A stretch of DNA of 8,853 bases from an uncultured Centipeda sp. Its GTDB lineage: Bacteria; Bacillota; Negativicutes; Selenomonadales; Selenomonadaceae. The notes under the pieces are model-generated. The model made no database searches. It saw nothing but the letters and a program-made list of their open reading frames with translations, and was not told the origin of the DNA. The translations under genes and the position numbers were made by a program. The stretch lies in the NCBI GenBank assembly GCA_937925565.1, contig CALALM010000252.1:1-8853 (forward strand). The letters are read 5' to 3'. Positions within the stretch are counted from its first letter, which is position 1; each line of letters starts with the position of its first letter. Shown in pieces: positions 6,483-8,853 of the stretch.

Positions 6483-8853
6483 AATGCAGCTGCCTCCTCT
6501 TTCGGATATTCCGGAACGACAAGCTCATTTTCCTTGATCCAATACTCATTGAAGTTCTCCGCGCCATAGTTTTCGATAATGCGCTGGCACTTGGCAAGCG
6601 CAACGTCCCCTACGGCTGCGTATGAGAGTGTGAACGGACAGAGATCAAGCGCGAGGTTGTAAAGACGCGACCCCTGTGGGCTGTCATAGTAGTATTCCCG
6701 CTGCGGCTGTGCATGGGCAAGCAGATAAATCTGCTGCTTGTTGAGACCGAATTGCCGATAAAGCTCCATCCGGCTCTCCGTGATCGCGAGTTTATCCGGC
6801 AAAAAGATGCGCGACTGACAGGAGGAGAGTACGGTGTCAAGGATTGGCGACTTCGCAATATCATCCAGCGACTGCGTAGCAAAGAGTACGGACGTGTTGT
6901 ACTTGCGCAGCGTCTTGAGCCATTCCTTGATCTTCTCCGCGAACATCGGGTTCTGGAAGAAGACCCAACACTCATCAAGAACAATGAGTGTCGGCTCCTG
7001 ATTCTTCTTCTCCGCGCTCTTCACGACCTGTTCGATCCGGTGAAAGATATACATGAGCGTCGTGCCGACAATACGGCGGGCATTCATCAGGGTCTCCATC
7101 TCAAAGCTCTGCCAGCTGGTGATCGAAAGATGATCCTCGTTGCTGTCGAATATCTCGCCGTATTCGCCCTTGTTTCCCTGATCGTCGGCAAGGGACATCG
7201 GATAGAACGCTGTTTTGAGTTCCCTGCTTTGCAGAAAGCTGATGAACGTCGTCATGGTACGGTCGCTCTCCTGCATTCCTGCTACCGTGGCAAGAGAATC
7301 ACGAATGATGCTCTTTTGGTCGGGCGTAACCTCAACGCCCTCCTCGCGCAGGTAGTCGCAGAGCCAATCCAGTGCCCATTGACGCTCATCTTCATCATCG
7401 ATGCGGGAAAGAGGCTGAAAGGAAAGCGAGCGGGATTTGCCGACATCGTAGAACTTGCCGCCCACCCCCATCGTGAGAATTTTGCTAGATGCGCCTTTGT
7501 CAAAGATAATGACGCGTGCATTCGGATATTTGCGGAACGCCGCCTCGATGCAGTTAAGATGGACGGATTTACCGGCTCCTGTCGGTCCGATCATGAGTGA
7601 GTGACCAACGCCTTTGATGTGCAGATTGAGCCGATACGGTGTGCTTCCATCCGTCTGCGTATAGAGCAGCGGCGGTCCATTCAGGTGCTTGTTTCGCTCG
7701 TCCCCTGCCCATGCAAGGGCAAGCGGTATCATGTGGATGAGATTGCCGGTCGAGATCAGCGGTCTGCGGATATTTGCCCCGACGAGCCCCGGAATGCAGC
7801 CGAGCCACGCATCGATGGCGTTAAAGTCCTCAATTTTGACACGCTGCATACCACGCTCGATAAAGATCTGCCGAATGAGTTTTGCCTTTTCCTCTACGAC
7901 CTCCCGATCCTCGTCCATGACGATAATCGCCGTCGAGTAGTAGACGAAAGAGATGTGATCGCCCTCAACGGCGTTCATCGCATCCCGAATCTCGGCGATG
8001 CGATCAACGGCGACATCATCGATGTTTTCGGCATTCTGTACGCTGTCGCGCACGGTGACATCGGCAATCGTAGAGGAAAGCGACTGCGTTTTCCCCTTCC
8101 ATTGCCGACGTTCACTATCCAGCTGGCTGATCACGTCATTCTTGCTCATGCAATAAACACGCGTCACCCAGCGATACGCAAAGTCGAGGCGATGAAATTC
8201 GTCAAAGAGTCCAAAAATGGACTCCTTGCCGTAGGAGATCGGAGCAATGATACGCATGTGCTTTCGCCCGAGCTGCGGCTCAAGCCCTCCATAAAGCGGA
8301 GTATCATAGAGGTACTTATCCAGAAGAAACGGCGTCTGTGGATATTTGAGCGCACGCGGACGATCGGAAACCGTCGAATGGAGATAGGTAAAAAGCCCGT
8401 CTTCGTCGAGAAATTCCGTATCAATGCGCAAATTGTGGCACATCAGGTAGAGCTTGTGGAGCTGCTCACCAAACGATTCGAGCACATCATCCGCTTTGGT
8501 GACTTTGCGCTCGCGCCCCTCAACGATAAACTCCTTGAGCTGCTCCTGCCGATCCTTCGGCGGCAGAAACAGGAGTGTTGCATAGAAGTGCGACTCGAAA
8601 TACCGCTCGAAAAAAGGCGGCAGCGTTCCGCATCCATCCCCCGCGTTACGATGTCCGGAAAAGCATTTGTCGTCTCGTATGCAGTAGACGGAACACGCTG
8701 CGCCTCGAAGTAGAGCGTAAACCCCGTCTTCATTGCAGCGATCGATGCCTGCATCCGATTCGCGATAACGGAAAGTTCCTCCTCCACAGAGGAATCCAAA
8801 TCGGGACCGCGATAACGCCATGTTGCAAGGAGCGAACCGTCCTTATTGATGCA
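6479..8853 (-). CDS. trbE: TrbE/VirB4-family T4SS ATPase (5' end cut by window edge, one frameshift)
   Basis: TrbE/VirB4 ATPases sit at the inner membrane and drive pilus assembly and substrate transfer. With the frameshift repaired, the window encodes 791 residues up to the stop at 6479; the family is usually somewhat longer, so only the extreme N terminus is missing. The first part, from 8853, reads NKDGSLLATWRYRGPDLDSS, a typical TrbE N-terminal segment. After the break at 8610-8615 the protein continues FERYFESHFYATLLFLPPKD. The Walker A motif is GPTGAGKS (7565-7588). Walker B is LIVLDEC, followed by W (6968-6988), with Cys where Ala or Gly is common. A downstream FATQS motif (about 6869-6883) is typical of this ATPase core. 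GEYGEIFD and SFEMETLM also fit TrbE. The small membrane protein follows with a 4-base overlap. Confidence 0.93.
8610..8615 (-). other. Frameshift site in trbE (A6/T6 run)
   Basis: On the coding strand the upstream frame reads CGC CTT TTT TCG and then runs out of frame to a stop near 8443. One added T would give CGC CTT TTT TTC GAG CGG and restore the conserved FERYFES reading. The run has six T where seven are needed. It is not a standard X XXY YYZ slippery site, because the CTT-reading tRNA would re-pair poorly with CCT. A sequencing or assembly error or a real 1-base loss is more likely than programmed slippage. Confidence 0.85.

Noticed and set aside
7601..8713. Plus-strand open frame of 370 codons
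   Set aside because: It lies wholly antisense to trbE, whose motifs are unmistakable; the plus frame shows no domain.
8616..8821. Start of trbE at the ATG at 8821 in the downstream frame
   Set aside because: The first 68 or so residues of that frame are Cys/Arg-rich nonsense, while the other frame over the same bases gives the conserved TrbE N terminus.

Overview
The window holds part of a conjugative type IV secretion system (T4SS) of the P-type (Trb) family. Almost all genes lie on the minus strand and read from the right edge to the left edge. The best-supported anchors are a TrbE/VirB4 ATPase, a TrbJ (VirB5-like) protein and two proteins with TrbL/VirB6-like membrane domains. The order E, J, L matches what I recall of the Ti-plasmid trb operon (E-J-K-L). 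The extra genes, the fusions and the moderate GC content do not look like a classical proteobacterial trb operon. A periplasmic peptidoglycan hydrolase and Trb-type parts imply a diderm host, and strong AGGAGG-type ribosome binding sites precede most genes. My best guess is a plasmid or integrative element from a diderm Firmicute (Negativicutes such as Selenomonas relatives). This is an inference and was not checked by search.

Layout from right to left on the minus strand. trbE (6479-8853) loses its N terminus at the window edge and carries a 1-base frameshift in an A6 run. It is followed with a 4-base overlap by a 73-residue single-span membrane protein (6261-6482). Next, translationally coupled, comes a large soluble protein of about 622 residues with internal helical repeats that I cannot assign to a family (4387-6255). 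trbJ (3582-4370) follows after 16 bases. A 91-base gap then holds a symmetric nested palindrome of 67 bp. After it comes a TrbL protein whose N terminus looks like a VirB2/TrbC pilin module (1877-3472). A small coiled-coil gene (1528-1839) then runs the opposite way, with its own promoter-like sequence and terminator. Last is a secreted M23 metallopeptidase domain fused to a second TrbL/VirB6-like membrane domain (1-1433). Its C terminus is cut by the left window edge.

In this reading TrbE powers pilus assembly or substrate transfer and TrbJ is the pilus-tip (VirB5-like) component. The TrbC-TrbL protein may combine a pilin-like module with the inner-membrane channel. The M23-TrbL protein could open peptidoglycan at the same place where it forms part of the channel. 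The repeat protein and the small membrane protein sit inside the operon and are probable accessory or substrate-coupling components of this lineage.

The most notable features are the two domain fusions on two separate TrbL-like proteins, the symmetric palindrome in front of the TrbC-TrbL gene, the unassigned repeat protein and the trbE frameshift. No tRNA, rRNA, CRISPR array or insertion sequence was seen.
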